The position numbers were made by a program, and so were the translations under genes. A DNA stretch of 64,000 nucleotides from Ehrlichia chaffeensis str. Arkansas. Lineage in GTDB: Bacteria; Pseudomonadota; Alphaproteobacteria; Rickettsiales; Anaplasmataceae. The stretch is taken from the NCBI RefSeq assembly GCF_000013145.1, contig NC_007799.1, forward strand, positions 1,112,249 through 1,176,248. Direction: 5' to 3'. Below, in pieces: positions 30,646 through 40,070 of this stretch (position 1 is the first letter of the stretch; each line of letters starts with the position of its first letter). Below the pieces are notes generated by a model. It saw only the letters and a program-made list of their open reading frames with translations, was not told the origin of the DNA and made no database searches.

Positions 30646-31287
30646 ATGTCTACACATGCGAAAAACAAAATAAATAAAATGGAAGATACTGATGAAATAA
30701 AAGCACATGATCCTTTAATTGCCGGTTTGATCGATAAAAACATGCAGAAAAACAAATTTACAAATAAAGGAGTAAACGACAATCATACTTCCAAAAATTT
30801 CACAAAAGAAGGAGTAGAATCCACAAAAGATCTAAAAAATAGCACAACAAAAATTAGGCCTCACCCTGTTGATGAGTGCGTTGGGAAAGAAATAAAAAGA
30901 CAACGTATCATGAGAGGTATGAGTCAAAACCAGCTTGCAAACAAATTAGGAATCACTTTCCAACAAGTACAAAAGTATGAAAAAGGAACAAACCGTATAG
31001 TGATTAGCAGGCTATATCAACTTGCAAGCGTACTTAACGTTGAAGTAAGAGATATAATGTTAAAGTTACAGGAAGATCTAAAAAATATTTCATGTGATCA
31101 CACTGTTGCATCTACATCTACTCTTAAAGATAACGAGGAAAAGTTTATACCAGAGTTTCACGATAGCAAAATAGATAGCAAAGAAGTTTTAATGATGGTT
31201 AGAGCATATACTTGTATAAAAAATGAAAAAGTACGTAACATAATTTACAATTTGGTTAAGGCATTGTCTTTAGATAACAAACAGTAA
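30646..31287 (+). CDS. tr1: Xre-family HTH transcriptional regulator upstream of the P30 locus (Tr1)
   Basis: This 213-residue protein has a charged, Lys/Asn-rich N-terminal arm of about 75 residues. A lambda-repressor/Xre type helix-turn-helix follows (about 80-138: GKEIKRQRIMRGMSQNQLA, then ITFQQVQKYEKG), and then a variable tail ending in a short helical segment. A GGAAAA site precedes the ATG. In Ehrlichia this gene is the fixed left boundary of the p28/p30/map1 locus. That it controls the array is a reasonable inference, not shown by the sequence. Confidence 0.92.
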   Translation: MSTHAKNKINKMEDTDEIKAHDPLIAGLIDKNMQKNKFTNKGVNDNHTSKNFTKEGVESTKDLKNSTTKIRPHPVDECVGKEIKRQRIMRGMSQNQLANKLGITFQQVQKYEKGTNRIVISRLYQLASVLNVEVRDIMLKLQEDLKNISCDHTVASTSTLKDNEEKFIPEFHDSKIDSKEVLMMVRAYTCIKNEKVRNIIYNLVKALSLDNKQ

Positions 31288-31511
31288 GTTATAAAATTGT
31301 ATCTTATATATACAAGTATGCTAATAAATTAAAGCTTTCATAATTGTAATGCATTAACAATGATTTATTTTATAATATTAACCTATAAGTAAACCAGGTA
31401 TTGTCATTCAGTATATTAATAAGGTTTTATTTGTATATTATTGAAGTATTACTTTTGACTTGAAGCATGATTTTAATTAATATGAAACTGTTCTATCATT
31501 TGGATAATATT

Positions 31512-32363
31512 ATGACTAAATTCTCAGCTATAGGAATTGTACTTTCTCTAGTAACATTATTCGCATGTAATGTATTTGCATCACCGATTCCTATTGATTT
31601 CTCTAATGAAAGCGAAACAGCTGGGTTTTACGCAAGCGGACATTACAACATACAGTTCCCTAGATTTAGTCCAATATCCGTCAAATATAAAACAGATGAA
31701 AATACAGAAAAAGAACTAACTCTATTTACATTAAAAGAAAGTACTGATACTCCAACTTTCAAACAGAAAAGTGAGTTCAACGACAAAAAAGGTTACAGCC
31801 CTATATACAATAGAAATTATACAGGATTTTCAGGAGCTATCGGATATTCAGGAGGAGGTCTTAGAGTTGAATTAGAAGGAGCATTTACAAGATTTGATGT
31901 CGATAAACAAAAATATAAAAAGGATAACTATAGATATTTTGCATTATGTAAAAAAGATAGTATAGAGAGTACAGATAACAGTAATGGCAACCATGTCGTC
32001 ATGAAAAATGAAGGATTTAGAGTTATTTCTTTAACATTCAATGCTTGTTATGATATGATAGTTAGTAATTCCTCTTTAGTGCCAAGCGCTTGTATTGGTA
32101 TAGGGCAAGGAATAACTAACTTTTTAGGAGGAACAAACATCCATACCCTATTTAAAGCAAAACTAGGCTTAGGGTTTCTAATCTCACCAAAAACTGTTAT
32201 ATTCGCCAATGGGTATTATGTAAAAACAAAAGACAATTCTTTCACTAACCTATCAGTTCAGTACCCCCTTGAACTTAAAGAAGCACCAAAACATATAGAC
32301 CCTATAGCTTGCTTTAATGCAGACAACTATGGTGGTGAAGTCGGTCTTAGATTTATTCTATAA
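31512..32363 (+). CDS. P28/P30-family outer membrane protein, paralog 1
   Basis: This 283-residue precursor has a signal peptide that should be cut after ACNVFA. Family marks are FSGAIGYSGGGLRVELEGAF, YRYFAL, FNACYD and the C-terminal GGEVGLRFIL strand. These fit a porin-like beta-barrel in the outer membrane. It is among the most divergent members: the usual FIEFFD run is replaced by NFLGG. The frame extends back to an ATG at 31467, but the ATG at 31512, preceded by GGA and starting a proper signal peptide, is preferred. It lies 465 nt from the next paralog, so it is probably transcribed separately. Confidence 0.92.
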   Translation: MTKFSAIGIVLSLVTLFACNVFASPIPIDFSNESETAGFYASGHYNIQFPRFSPISVKYKTDENTEKELTLFTLKESTDTPTFKQKSEFNDKKGYSPIYNRNYTGFSGAIGYSGGGLRVELEGAFTRFDVDKQKYKKDNYRYFALCKKDSIESTDNSNGNHVVMKNEGFRVISLTFNACYDMIVSNSSLVPSACIGIGQGITNFLGGTNIHTLFKAKLGLGFLISPKTVIFANGYYVKTKDNSFTNLSVQYPLELKEAPKHIDPIACFNADNYGGEVGLRFIL

Positions 32364-32749
32364 TCTGACTATAGCAACATATTAACAACAACATAGTTTT
32401 AGTAAAGCTAATTCTACTATAAAGTAAGTTCTGTGTACATAGCATATTCTCACGTTATAATAACTTTATCACGTGATATAAAAATAAAACAGGTGATAGC
32501 AGGAAAACTATCCTATCATGGCAAACTTATATTAGACACTTATCAAAAACAATTTAAGAATCCATAAATGAAATTTGTTCTTAAATACACATTTACATGT
32601 TATGTAATCTTGTTTTATACTTTATAAATTTGTTTTTTATTTGACTAAATATTTTTTATAGAATAAAACAATCATTGTGTATTACCGTTTCACATTTATA
32701 ACAAATGCTTAAATTATGCCGTAAACATAACAATCGATTATTAGTTTTG
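32364..32749. other. Long spacer after paralog 1
   Basis: There is no gene. GATAG and CTATC around 32493-32515 can form short alternative hairpins that might end transcription of paralog 1, but no T-run follows. Confidence 0.35.
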
Positions 32750-32777
32750 TTGACTTAATTCTTTTTTAGTATATTTA
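32750..32777 (+). promoter_or_regulatory. Candidate promoter for the first tight OMP cluster
   Basis: TTGACT at 32750-32755 and TATTTA at 32772-32777 are 16 nt apart. They lie about 50 nt before the start codon of paralog 2. The -10 match is moderate. Confidence 0.4.
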
Positions 32778-32828
32778 TTTTGCTGTAAGTGTGTGGTTCT
32801 TTAAAAACAATTATTAAGGTTTAGGTGT

Positions 32829-33683
32829 ATGAGTAAAAGGAGTAACAGAAAGTTTGTTTTGTGGGTTATGTTAATATTATTTACACCACATATTTCTTTA
32901 GCATCAGTTTTAAATGACCATAATTCTATGTATGTTGGTATTCAGTACAAGCCAGCCAGACAACACCTATCAAAACTTCTTATAAAAGAAAGCGCAGCCA
33001 ACACTGTAGAAGTTTTTGGGTTAAAAAAAGACTTACTAAATGATCTATTAACTGGTATTAAAGATAATACTAATTTTAATATAAAATACAACCCATATTA
33101 TGAAAATAATCGTTTAGGTTTTTCCGGTATATTTGGATATTACTATAACAAAAATTTCAGAATAGAATCTGAACTTTCTTACGAAACTTTCCACATAAAG
33201 AACAACGGATATAAAAGAATTGATTGTGAAAAGCATTTTGCTCTTGCAAAGGAAATAAGCGGTGGTAGTAACAATCCTGCCAATAATAAATATGTTACCC
33301 TAATAAATAATGGTATTTCACTTACCTCAGCTCTGATCAACGTTTGTTATGATGTTGACGGACTTAAACATAATATAATAACGTATTCATGTTTAGGATT
33401 TGGAGTAGACACAATTGATTTTCTCAGTAAGTATACTACAAAGTTTTCATACCAAGGAAAATTAGGAGCTAGTTATACTGTTTCTCCTCAAGTATCGGTT
33501 TTTATAGAAGGTTATTATCATGGTTTATTTGGTAAAAAATTTGAGAAAATTCCTGTAAATTATCCATGTGACTATCCATCACCAACACCACCAAACAGCA
33601 AGCCACATGTTCACACTACAGCATTAGCTATGTTAAGTATTGGATATTACGGTGGGAGTATTGGAATAAAGTTTATATTATAA
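32829..33683 (+). CDS. P28/P30-family outer membrane protein, paralog 2
   Basis: This 284-residue precursor has a signal peptide ending HISLAS. The core blocks are MYVGIQYKPA, FSGIFGYYYNKNFRIESELSYE, INVCYDV and TIDFLSKYTTKFSYQGKLGASY. It ends GGSIGIKFIL. The loop with NNPANNKYVTLINN is short, and a Pro-rich stretch (PSPTPPNSKPHVH) precedes the last strand, which is unusual in the array. AAGG lies upstream of the ATG. Confidence 0.93.
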   Translation: MSKRSNRKFVLWVMLILFTPHISLASVLNDHNSMYVGIQYKPARQHLSKLLIKESAANTVEVFGLKKDLLNDLLTGIKDNTNFNIKYNPYYENNRLGFSGIFGYYYNKNFRIESELSYETFHIKNNGYKRIDCEKHFALAKEISGGSNNPANNKYVTLINNGISLTSALINVCYDVDGLKHNIITYSCLGFGVDTIDFLSKYTTKFSYQGKLGASYTVSPQVSVFIEGYYHGLFGKKFEKIPVNYPCDYPSPTPPNSKPHVHTTALAMLSIGYYGGSIGIKFIL

Positions 33684-33692
33684 AAATATTTT

Positions 33693-33720
33693 TTGACAAA
33701 TTTATATTTGTGTTTATATG
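33693..33720 (+). promoter_or_regulatory. Candidate promoter after paralog 2
   Basis: A perfect TTGACA at 33693-33698 and TATATG at 33715-33720 are 16 nt apart in the 106-nt gap before the divergent ORF at 33790. It could drive that ORF and the run of paralogs that follows with short spacers. Confidence 0.5.
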
Positions 33721-33789
33721 TATATAGGTATATAATAAAGTTTTAGTGTGTCTATTGCTCATTAAGTGAGTGTGTTAAAAGGGTTATGC

Positions 33790-34236
33790 ATGAATAATAA
33801 AAAATCAAGAGGTCAGGTCTTATTATTTGCAGCTTATAGCATCTTTAAGTATATTAATAGCTGCACAAGTAAGTTTAGGCTAAGTGTAAAATGTTTTGTT
33901 TATAATCCTTTAAAGTATTTTTATTACAAAAGCACTTTCTTAAAACTAGGAAAATTTTTCGTAAATTACAACTATAGTAAAACATCAAATTACCTACATA
34001 GGAGTTTATTCAAACTTTTTGGTATTATAAGAACAACCAATTTTAAAATTTCTTATTTAAATTTTTTTACTAACCCTAGAGTATTGATAATATACTATAA
34101 GATACTAAAAAATAAGTGTAACAATTCTTCCATCAATTATCTTTTGAATAAGTATACTATCAATCCTACAGCAACTAGTTTTATCAATAGTGTTATTATA
34201 GGGATATACCCTGGTTTTGTTAATTATAATTATTAA
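33790..34236 (+). CDS. Highly diverged P30-family relative, 148 residues
   Basis: At first sight this Lys/Asn/Tyr/Phe-rich protein is unrelated to its neighbours. However, residues 102-112 (YYKILKNKCNN) line up with the family's YYHKVIGNKFNN. Residues 126 on (PTATSFINSVIIGIYPG) line up with the family's PKVTSAVATLDIGYFGG. The spacing between the two is nearly the family's. TSKFRLSVK matches HFSKFSVKE near the N-terminus. The frame is open, with AAAGGG before the ATG. It could be a decayed paralog that happens to remain open or a repurposed short form. Known Ehrlichia loci carry an unassigned ORF here. Confidence 0.6.
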   Translation: MNNKKSRGQVLLFAAYSIFKYINSCTSKFRLSVKCFVYNPLKYFYYKSTFLKLGKFFVNYNYSKTSNYLHRSLFKLFGIIRTTNFKISYLNFFTNPRVLIIYYKILKNKCNNSSINYLLNKYTINPTATSFINSVIIGIYPGFVNYNY

Positions 34237-34245
34237 GGTTATATT

Positions 34246-35139
34246 ATGAGCTATGCAAAGGTCTTTATATTAATATGTTTAATATTGCTTGTGCCTTCAT
34301 TATCCTTTGCAATTGTAAACAATGATTTCTTAAAGGACAATATAGGTCATTTTTATATAGGAGGACAATATAAACCAGGTGTTCCACGTTTTAATAGATT
34401 TTTAGTAACTAATAACAACATAAGAGAGCTAATGTCCTCAGATGAAGAGTGTAGAAGTACTATACCTCACATGGTGCAAAGTGTAGCACAAGGTACTTTA
34501 CCACCTGAAGCGTTGGAAGAGCTTGCAAAAGGATTGCTACATGGAGGTTATCTTTTTTTTACTTTACCTTATAACCCTACATACAAGAAAAATTTATTAG
34601 GTGCAGGTGGTGTTATAGGGTATTCAACCACTCATTTTAGAGTAGAAGTTGAAGCTTTTTATGAGAAGTTCAATTTAACTGCCCCTGCAGGATACCTTCA
34701 TAAAAATTTTTACGAGTATTTTGCTTTAGCAACTACAATGGATACTAAACATCCACATCAATCTGCAGAAGATAAATATTATTATATGAAAAACACAGGT
34801 ATTACTTTATCACCTTTTATAATTAATGCATGTTATGATTTTATTTTAAAAAAGACACGCAATGTAGCTCCTTATTTATGTCTTGGGGTTGGTGGTAATT
34901 TTATTGATTTTCTAGATCAAGTAAGCTTTAAATTTGCTTATCAAGCTAAGGTTGGTATTAGTTATTTTGTTTCTCCAAATATAGCATTCTTTATTGATGG
35001 ATCTTTTCATGGACACTTAAATAATCAATTTTCTGATTTGCCAGTAGTAGATTACTCATCTTCCGGGTTCCCAACTATATCAGCAAAATTTAACGCCAAT
35101 TTTCTTACTAGCAGTATCGGAATCAGGTTTATTTCTTAA
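34246..35139 (+). CDS. P28/P30-family outer membrane protein, paralog 3
   Basis: This 297-residue precursor has a signal peptide ending LSFAIV. Family blocks are FYIGGQYKPGVPRF, GAGGVIGYSTTHFRVEVEAFYEKF, INACYDF, NFIDFLDQVSFKFAYQAKVGISY and SSIGIRFIS. A helical, charged insertion (about residues 60-100, with PPEALEELAKG) replaces the usual first variable loop. The last residue is Ser, where most paralogs end in Phe or Leu. It starts 9 nt after the diverged ORF, with AAGG upstream. Confidence 0.94.
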   Translation: MSYAKVFILICLILLVPSLSFAIVNNDFLKDNIGHFYIGGQYKPGVPRFNRFLVTNNNIRELMSSDEECRSTIPHMVQSVAQGTLPPEALEELAKGLLHGGYLFFTLPYNPTYKKNLLGAGGVIGYSTTHFRVEVEAFYEKFNLTAPAGYLHKNFYEYFALATTMDTKHPHQSAEDKYYYMKNTGITLSPFIINACYDFILKKTRNVAPYLCLGVGGNFIDFLDQVSFKFAYQAKVGISYFVSPNIAFFIDGSFHGHLNNQFSDLPVVDYSSSGFPTISAKFNANFLTSSIGIRFIS

Positions 35140-35155
35140 ATAGTAGGTCGTATTT

Positions 35156-36013
35156 ATGCAGAAGTTATATATAAGTTTTATAATATTATCTGGGCTGTTA
35201 TTGCCAAAGTATGTTTTTTGCATGCACCAAAACAACAATATAGATGGATCTTATGTAACAATAAAATATCAATTAACCACTCCACATTTTAAGAATTTCT
35301 ATATTAAAGAAACTGATTTTGATACACAAGAACCAATTGGATTAGCTAAAATTACAGCAAACACTAAATTTGATACTTTAAAAGAAAATTTTAGCTTTAG
35401 CCCACTACATCAAACTGATTCTTATAAGTCCTATCAAAATGATTTATTAGGGATAGGTTTGTCTGTTGGACTGTTTGTAAAAAGTTTTAGGATAGAATTT
35501 GAAGGAGCATACAAAAATTTCAATACAAAGCGCCTTGCACGTTATAAATCCAAAGACGGGTATAAATACTTTGCTATACCACGTAAGTCGGAGCATGGGT
35601 TTCTTGACAATACCTTTGGTTACACTGTAGCAAAAAACAATGGTATATCTATTATATCTAATATAATAAATTTATGTAGCGAAACAAAATATAAGGCCTT
35701 TACACCTTACATATGTATAGGCGTTGGTGGAGATTTTATAGAAATTTTTGATGTCATGAGAATAAAGTTTGCTTATCAAGGTAAAGTTGGTGTTAGCTAT
35801 CCCATTACTTCAAAGTTAATTCTCTCCATTAATGGACAGTATCATAAGGTTATAGGAAACAAATTTGAACTTTTACCAGTTTACCAACCTGTTGAATTAA
35901 AAAGACTAGTTACAAACAAGACTAGCAAAGATATAGATCAAGATGTCACTGCATCATTAACCCTTAATCTAGAACATTTTAGCAGTGAAATTGGATTAAG
36001 TTTTATATTTTAA
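35156..36013 (+). CDS. P28/P30-family outer membrane protein, paralog 4
   Basis: This 285-residue precursor starts MQKLYISFIILSGLLLP, with cleavage likely after VFC or nearby. Blocks include YVTIKYQLTTPHFKNF, FRIEFEGAYKNF, PYICIGVGGDFIEIFDVMRIKFAYQGKVGVSY and SSEIGLSFIF. The usual NGCYD is replaced by INLCSETKYKAF, so the conserved Tyr-Asp is lost. It lies 16 nt after paralog 3. Confidence 0.94.
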   Translation: MQKLYISFIILSGLLLPKYVFCMHQNNNIDGSYVTIKYQLTTPHFKNFYIKETDFDTQEPIGLAKITANTKFDTLKENFSFSPLHQTDSYKSYQNDLLGIGLSVGLFVKSFRIEFEGAYKNFNTKRLARYKSKDGYKYFAIPRKSEHGFLDNTFGYTVAKNNGISIISNIINLCSETKYKAFTPYICIGVGGDFIEIFDVMRIKFAYQGKVGVSYPITSKLILSINGQYHKVIGNKFELLPVYQPVELKRLVTNKTSKDIDQDVTASLTLNLEHFSSEIGLSFIF

Positions 36014-36025
36014 AGTGAAGGAAAT

Positions 36026-36844
36026 ATGTATATGTATAACAAAAAACACTATTGCTATATAGTAACATATGTTATAACACTATTCTTTCTATTGTTACCT
36101 ATAGAATCTTTGTCAGCATTAATAGGCAATGTAGAAAAGGATTTAAAAGTTTCTAGTACATATGTCAGTAGTCAATATAAACCCAGTATTTTTCACTTTA
36201 GAAATTTCTCAATACAAGAATCTCACCCTAAAAAAAGTTCAGAAGAATTCAAAAAAATAAAGGCTAATCTAAATAATATACTCAAATCAAACGCTTATAA
36301 CCTACAGTTTCAAGATAATACCACTAGTTTTAGTGGAACCATTGGCTACTTTTCTAAGGGACTAAGACTTGAAGCAGAGGGTTGTTATCAAGAGTTCAAC
36401 GTAAAAAATTCCAATAACTCACTAATAATAAGTTCAAATAAATACCATTCTAGAATACATGATGAAAATTATGCTATTACAACAAATAATAAATTATCCA
36501 TCGCATCTATTATGGTTAACACCTGCTATGATATTTCAATTAATAATACATCAATAGTACCGTATTTATGCACAGGCATTGGTGAAGATCTTGTAGGGCT
36601 TTTTAATACAATACATTTTAAACTTGCATATCAAGGGAAAGTTGGAATGAGTTATTTGATAAATAACAATATCCTATTATTTTCTGACATATATTATCAT
36701 AAAGTCATGGGTAACAGATTTAAAAATTTGTACATGCAATATGTAGCTGATCCTAATATTTCTGAAGAAACTATACCTATATTAGCAAAACTTGATATTG
36801 GTTATTTTGGAAGTGAAATTGGAATAAGGTTTATGTTTAACTAA
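36026..36844 (+). CDS. P28/P30-family outer membrane protein, paralog 5
   Basis: This 272-residue precursor is one of the shortest. The signal peptide ends ESLSA. Family blocks are YVSSQYKPSIFHFRNF, SFSGTIGYFSKGLRLEAEGCYQEF, VNTCYDI, PYLCTGIGEDLVGLFNTIHFKLAYQGKVGMSY and GSEIGIRFMFN. An extra Asn follows the C-terminal Phe. Two ATGs (36026 and 36032) fit the GAAGGA site; the second has the better spacing. It lies 12 nt after paralog 4. Confidence 0.93.
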   Translation: MYMYNKKHYCYIVTYVITLFFLLLPIESLSALIGNVEKDLKVSSTYVSSQYKPSIFHFRNFSIQESHPKKSSEEFKKIKANLNNILKSNAYNLQFQDNTTSFSGTIGYFSKGLRLEAEGCYQEFNVKNSNNSLIISSNKYHSRIHDENYAITTNNKLSIASIMVNTCYDISINNTSIVPYLCTGIGEDLVGLFNTIHFKLAYQGKVGMSYLINNNILLFSDIYYHKVMGNRFKNLYMQYVADPNISEETIPILAKLDIGYFGSEIGIRFMFN

Positions 36845-36859
36845 GTAAGGTTATATACT

Positions 36860-37747
36860 ATGACAAAGAAATTTAATTTTGTAAATGTTATATTAACATT
36901 TTTGTTATTTCTTTTCCCACTTAAGTCATTTACAACATATGCAAATAATAACACAATCACTCAAAAAGTTGGATTGTACATAAGTGGTCAATATAAGCCA
37001 AGTATTCCTCATTTCAAGAATTTTTCAGTAGAAGAAAATGACAAAGTAGTAGATTTGATAGGTCTTACAACTGATGTTACATATATCACAGAACATATAT
37101 TACGAGATAATACAAAATTCAACACTCATTATATTGCAAAGTTCAAGAACAATTTTATAAATTTCAGCAGTGCAATTGGTTATTATTCTGGGCAAGGACC
37201 AAGGTTAGAAATAGAAAGCTCTTATGGGGATTTTGATGTTGTAAATTATAAAAATTATGCAGTACAAGATGTTAATAGATATTTTGCTTTAGTACGTGAA
37301 AAAAATGGTTCAAATTTCTCTCCAAAACCACATGAAACTAGTCAACCCTCTGACAGTAATCCTAAAAAGTCTTTTTATACTTTAATGAAGAATAATGGGG
37401 TATTTGTTGCATCAGTAATAATCAACGGTTGTTATGATTTTTCTTTTAATAACACAACAATATCACCTTACGTATGTATAGGAGTTGGAGGAGATTTTAT
37501 AGAGTTTTTTGAAGTAATGCATATCAAGTTTGCTTGCCAAAGTAAGGTTGGTATTAGCTATCCAATATCTCCCTCTATTACTATTTTTGCTGATGCACAT
37601 TATCACAAGGTCATAAATAATAAATTTAACAACCTACATGTTAAGTATTCATATGAACTTAAAAACTCACCTACCATTACCTCTGCAACAGCCAAACTAA
37701 ACATTGAATATTTTGGTGGTGAAGTTGGGATGAGATTTATATTTTAA
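36860..37747 (+). CDS. P28/P30-family outer membrane protein, paralog 6
   Basis: This 295-residue precursor has a signal peptide that ends near TTYA. Blocks include LYISGQYKPSIPHFKNFSVEEND, FSSAIGYYSGQGPRLEIESSYGDFDV, RYFALVRE, INGCYDF, GGDFIEFFEVMHIKFACQSKVGISYP and GGEVGMRFIF. The second variable loop is long and Ser/Pro-rich (SPKPHETSQPSDSNPKK). It lies 15 nt after paralog 5. Confidence 0.95.
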   Translation: MTKKFNFVNVILTFLLFLFPLKSFTTYANNNTITQKVGLYISGQYKPSIPHFKNFSVEENDKVVDLIGLTTDVTYITEHILRDNTKFNTHYIAKFKNNFINFSSAIGYYSGQGPRLEIESSYGDFDVVNYKNYAVQDVNRYFALVREKNGSNFSPKPHETSQPSDSNPKKSFYTLMKNNGVFVASVIINGCYDFSFNNTTISPYVCIGVGGDFIEFFEVMHIKFACQSKVGISYPISPSITIFADAHYHKVINNKFNNLHVKYSYELKNSPTITSATAKLNIEYFGGEVGMRFIF

Positions 37748-37768
37748 ATAATCAAATAAGGAATTTTT

Positions 37769-38608
37769 ATGAGCAAAAAAAAGTTTATTACAATAGGAAC
37801 AGTACTTGCATCTCTATTATCATTCTTATCTATTGAATCCTTTTCAGCTATAAATCATAATCATACAGGAAATAACACTAGTGGTATATATATTACAGGG
37901 CAGTATAGACCAGGAGTATCCCATTTTAGCAATTTCTCAGTAAAAGAAACTAATGTTGATACAATACAACTAGTAGGATATAAAAAAAGTGCGTCTTCTA
38001 TCGATCCTAACACTTATTCAAACTTTCAAGGTCCATATACTGTTACATTTCAAGATAATGCTGCTAGTTTCAGTGGAGCAATTGGATATTCTTACCCCGA
38101 AAGTCTAAGACTTGAACTTGAAGGTTCTTACGAAAAATTTGATGTCAAAGATCCTAAAGACTACTCAGCAAAAGATGCTTTTAGGTTTTTTGCTCTAGCA
38201 CGTAATACGTCTACTACTGTTCCTGATGCTCAAAAATATACAGTTATGAAGAATAATGGCTTATCTGTTGCATCAATCATGATCAATGGTTGTTATGATC
38301 TATCTTTTAATAATTTAGTCGTATCACCTTATATATGTGCAGGTATTGGTGAAGATTTCATTGAATTTTTTGATACTTTGCACATTAAACTTGCTTATCA
38401 AGGAAAACTAGGTATTAGTTATTACTTCTTTCCTAAGATTAATGTATTTGCTGGTGGGTACTATCATAGAGTTATAGGGAATAAATTTAAAAATTTAAAT
38501 GTTAACCATGTTGTTACACTTGATGAATTTCCTAAAGCAACTTCTGCAGTAGCTACACTTAATGTTGCTTATTTTGGTGGTGAAGCTGGAGTAAAGTTTA
38601 CATTTTAA
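37769..38608 (+). CDS. P28/P30-family outer membrane protein, paralog 7
   Basis: This 279-residue precursor has a signal peptide ending ESFSA. Blocks are IYITGQYRPGVSHFSNFSVKETN, FSGAIGYSYPESLRLELEGSYEKFDVKDP, RFFALARN, INGCYDL, PYICAGIGEDFIEFFDTLHIKLAYQGKLGISY and GGEAGVKFTF. It lies 21 nt after paralog 6. The next ORF is the second diverged relative. Confidence 0.95.
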   Translation: MSKKKFITIGTVLASLLSFLSIESFSAINHNHTGNNTSGIYITGQYRPGVSHFSNFSVKETNVDTIQLVGYKKSASSIDPNTYSNFQGPYTVTFQDNAASFSGAIGYSYPESLRLELEGSYEKFDVKDPKDYSAKDAFRFFALARNTSTTVPDAQKYTVMKNNGLSVASIMINGCYDLSFNNLVVSPYICAGIGEDFIEFFDTLHIKLAYQGKLGISYYFFPKINVFAGGYYHRVIGNKFKNLNVNHVVTLDEFPKATSAVATLNVAYFGGEAGVKFTF

Positions 38609-38630
38609 ATAATATGTGGGCAGTTCTCAT

Positions 38631-39221
38631 ATGATATATAAAGAAAAACTTACTAGAGTGGGAGAATATATCTTAGCATATTTATCATTTATTCTTTCTA
38701 CTTATATCTTTCTAGTGCTGGTAAATATTATTAGATATAACAGCCTTGCTATATGTGTTATCAGTCTACTAAGAACTAATATCTTTAACGTTAGCACAAA
38801 AAAATTAATAAAAGATAAATGTCGTGATACTAAGTTTAGTAACATGAATTGTTATTTGTACGGTAAACCGTTAAATTTACAAATTTTTTATGGAATATTT
38901 TCCTTTATTAGAAACTTTCAAAATAACACACTAATAATTCCTAATGATAGTAAATGCGGCTTCTATACCACGTTATGGGATAATCCAGCACTACATTATA
39001 CATATACACTTACTGGCAGTGAGTACCGTAATTTTTTTGACATTCTATATGAAAACATTATCTGTCAATGTAAATTACTTATTAACTATAACCGTTCTGT
39101 ATTAAACCAACATAATAAAAATACTCTCGTAATAATACCAATACCTAATGCTAGAGAGTTCAGTAATGAAATTCGAGTAAGGAATATATCAATAAATAAG
39201 GAAAGTTCTTATGAGTGCTAA
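38631..39221 (+). CDS. Highly diverged P30-family relative, 196 residues
   Basis: From the ATG at 38631 (a GTG lies at 38616) the protein starts with a hydrophobic leader, KLTRVGEYILAYLSFILS. Residues 135-156 (FFDILYENIICQCKLLINYN) match the family's FFDALHIKLACQSKLGITYQ almost position by position. Residues 176-185 (EFSNEIRVRN) match the closing YFGGEIGVRF strand. The central hallmark strands are not recognisable. It occupies exactly one slot of the array, and its last 11 nt overlap paralog 8. I read it as a remnant or a rewired paralog. Confidence 0.65.
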   Translation: MIYKEKLTRVGEYILAYLSFILSTYIFLVLVNIIRYNSLAICVISLLRTNIFNVSTKKLIKDKCRDTKFSNMNCYLYGKPLNLQIFYGIFSFIRNFQNNTLIIPNDSKCGFYTTLWDNPALHYTYTLTGSEYRNFFDILYENIICQCKLLINYNRSVLNQHNKNTLVIIPIPNAREFSNEIRVRNISINKESSYEC

Positions 39222-40062
39222 AAAAAAGCTTTTTATAATAGGGTCAGTGTTAGTATGTTTAGTGTCATACTTACCTACTAAATCTTTGTCAAACTTAAAT
39301 AATATTAATAATAACACTAAGTGCACTGGGCTATATGTCAGTGGACAATATAAACCTACTGTTTCTCACTTTAGTAATTTTTCACTTAAAGAAACTTATA
39401 CTGACACTAAAGAGTTATTAGGACTAGCAAAAGATATTAAGTCTATTACAGATATAACAACAAATAAAAAATTCAACATTCCTTATAACACAAAATTTCA
39501 AGATAATGCTGTTAGCTTCAGTGCAGCTGTTGGATATATTTCCCAAGACAGTCCAAGGGTTGAGGTAGAATGGTCTTATGAAGAATTTGACGTTAAAAAT
39601 CCTGGTAATTACGTAGTAAGTGAAGCCTTCAGGTATATTGCTTTAGCAAGAGGAATTGATAATCTTCAAAAATATCCTGAAACAAATAAGTATGTTGTTA
39701 TAAAGAACAATGGCTTATCTGTCGCATCCATTATAATCAATGGCTGTTATGATTTTTCTTTAAACAATTTAAAAGTATCACCTTACATATGCGTAGGGTT
39801 TGGTGGGGACATTATAGAATTTTTTAGTGCTGTAAGTTTTAAATTTGCTTATCAAGGTAAGGTAGGTATCAGTTATCCATTATTCTCTAATATGATTATA
39901 TTTGCTGACGGATATTACCATAAGGTCATAGGAAATAAATTTAACAATTTAAATGTTCAACACGTTGTTAGTCTTAACAGTCATCCTAAGTCTACTTTTG
40001 CAGTAGCTACTCTTAATGTTGAGTATTTCGGTAGTGAATTTGGGTTAAAATTTATATTTTAA
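39211..40062 (+). CDS. P28/P30-family outer membrane protein, paralog 8
   Basis: This 283-residue precursor has a signal peptide ending KSLSN. Blocks are LYVSGQYKPTVSHFSNFSLKETY, FSAAVGYISQDSPRVEVEWSYEEFDVKNP, RYIALARG, INGCYDF, GGDIIEFFSAVSFKFAYQGKVGISYP and GSEFGLKFIF. GGAAAG precedes the ATG, which lies inside the end of the diverged ORF. Confidence 0.95.
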   Translation: MSAKKKLFIIGSVLVCLVSYLPTKSLSNLNNINNNTKCTGLYVSGQYKPTVSHFSNFSLKETYTDTKELLGLAKDIKSITDITTNKKFNIPYNTKFQDNAVSFSAAVGYISQDSPRVEVEWSYEEFDVKNPGNYVVSEAFRYIALARGIDNLQKYPETNKYVVIKNNGLSVASIIINGCYDFSLNNLKVSPYICVGFGGDIIEFFSAVSFKFAYQGKVGISYPLFSNMIIFADGYYHKVIGNKFNNLNVQHVVSLNSHPKSTFAVATLNVEYFGSEFGLKFIF

Positions 40063-40070
40063 GGAGTTTT

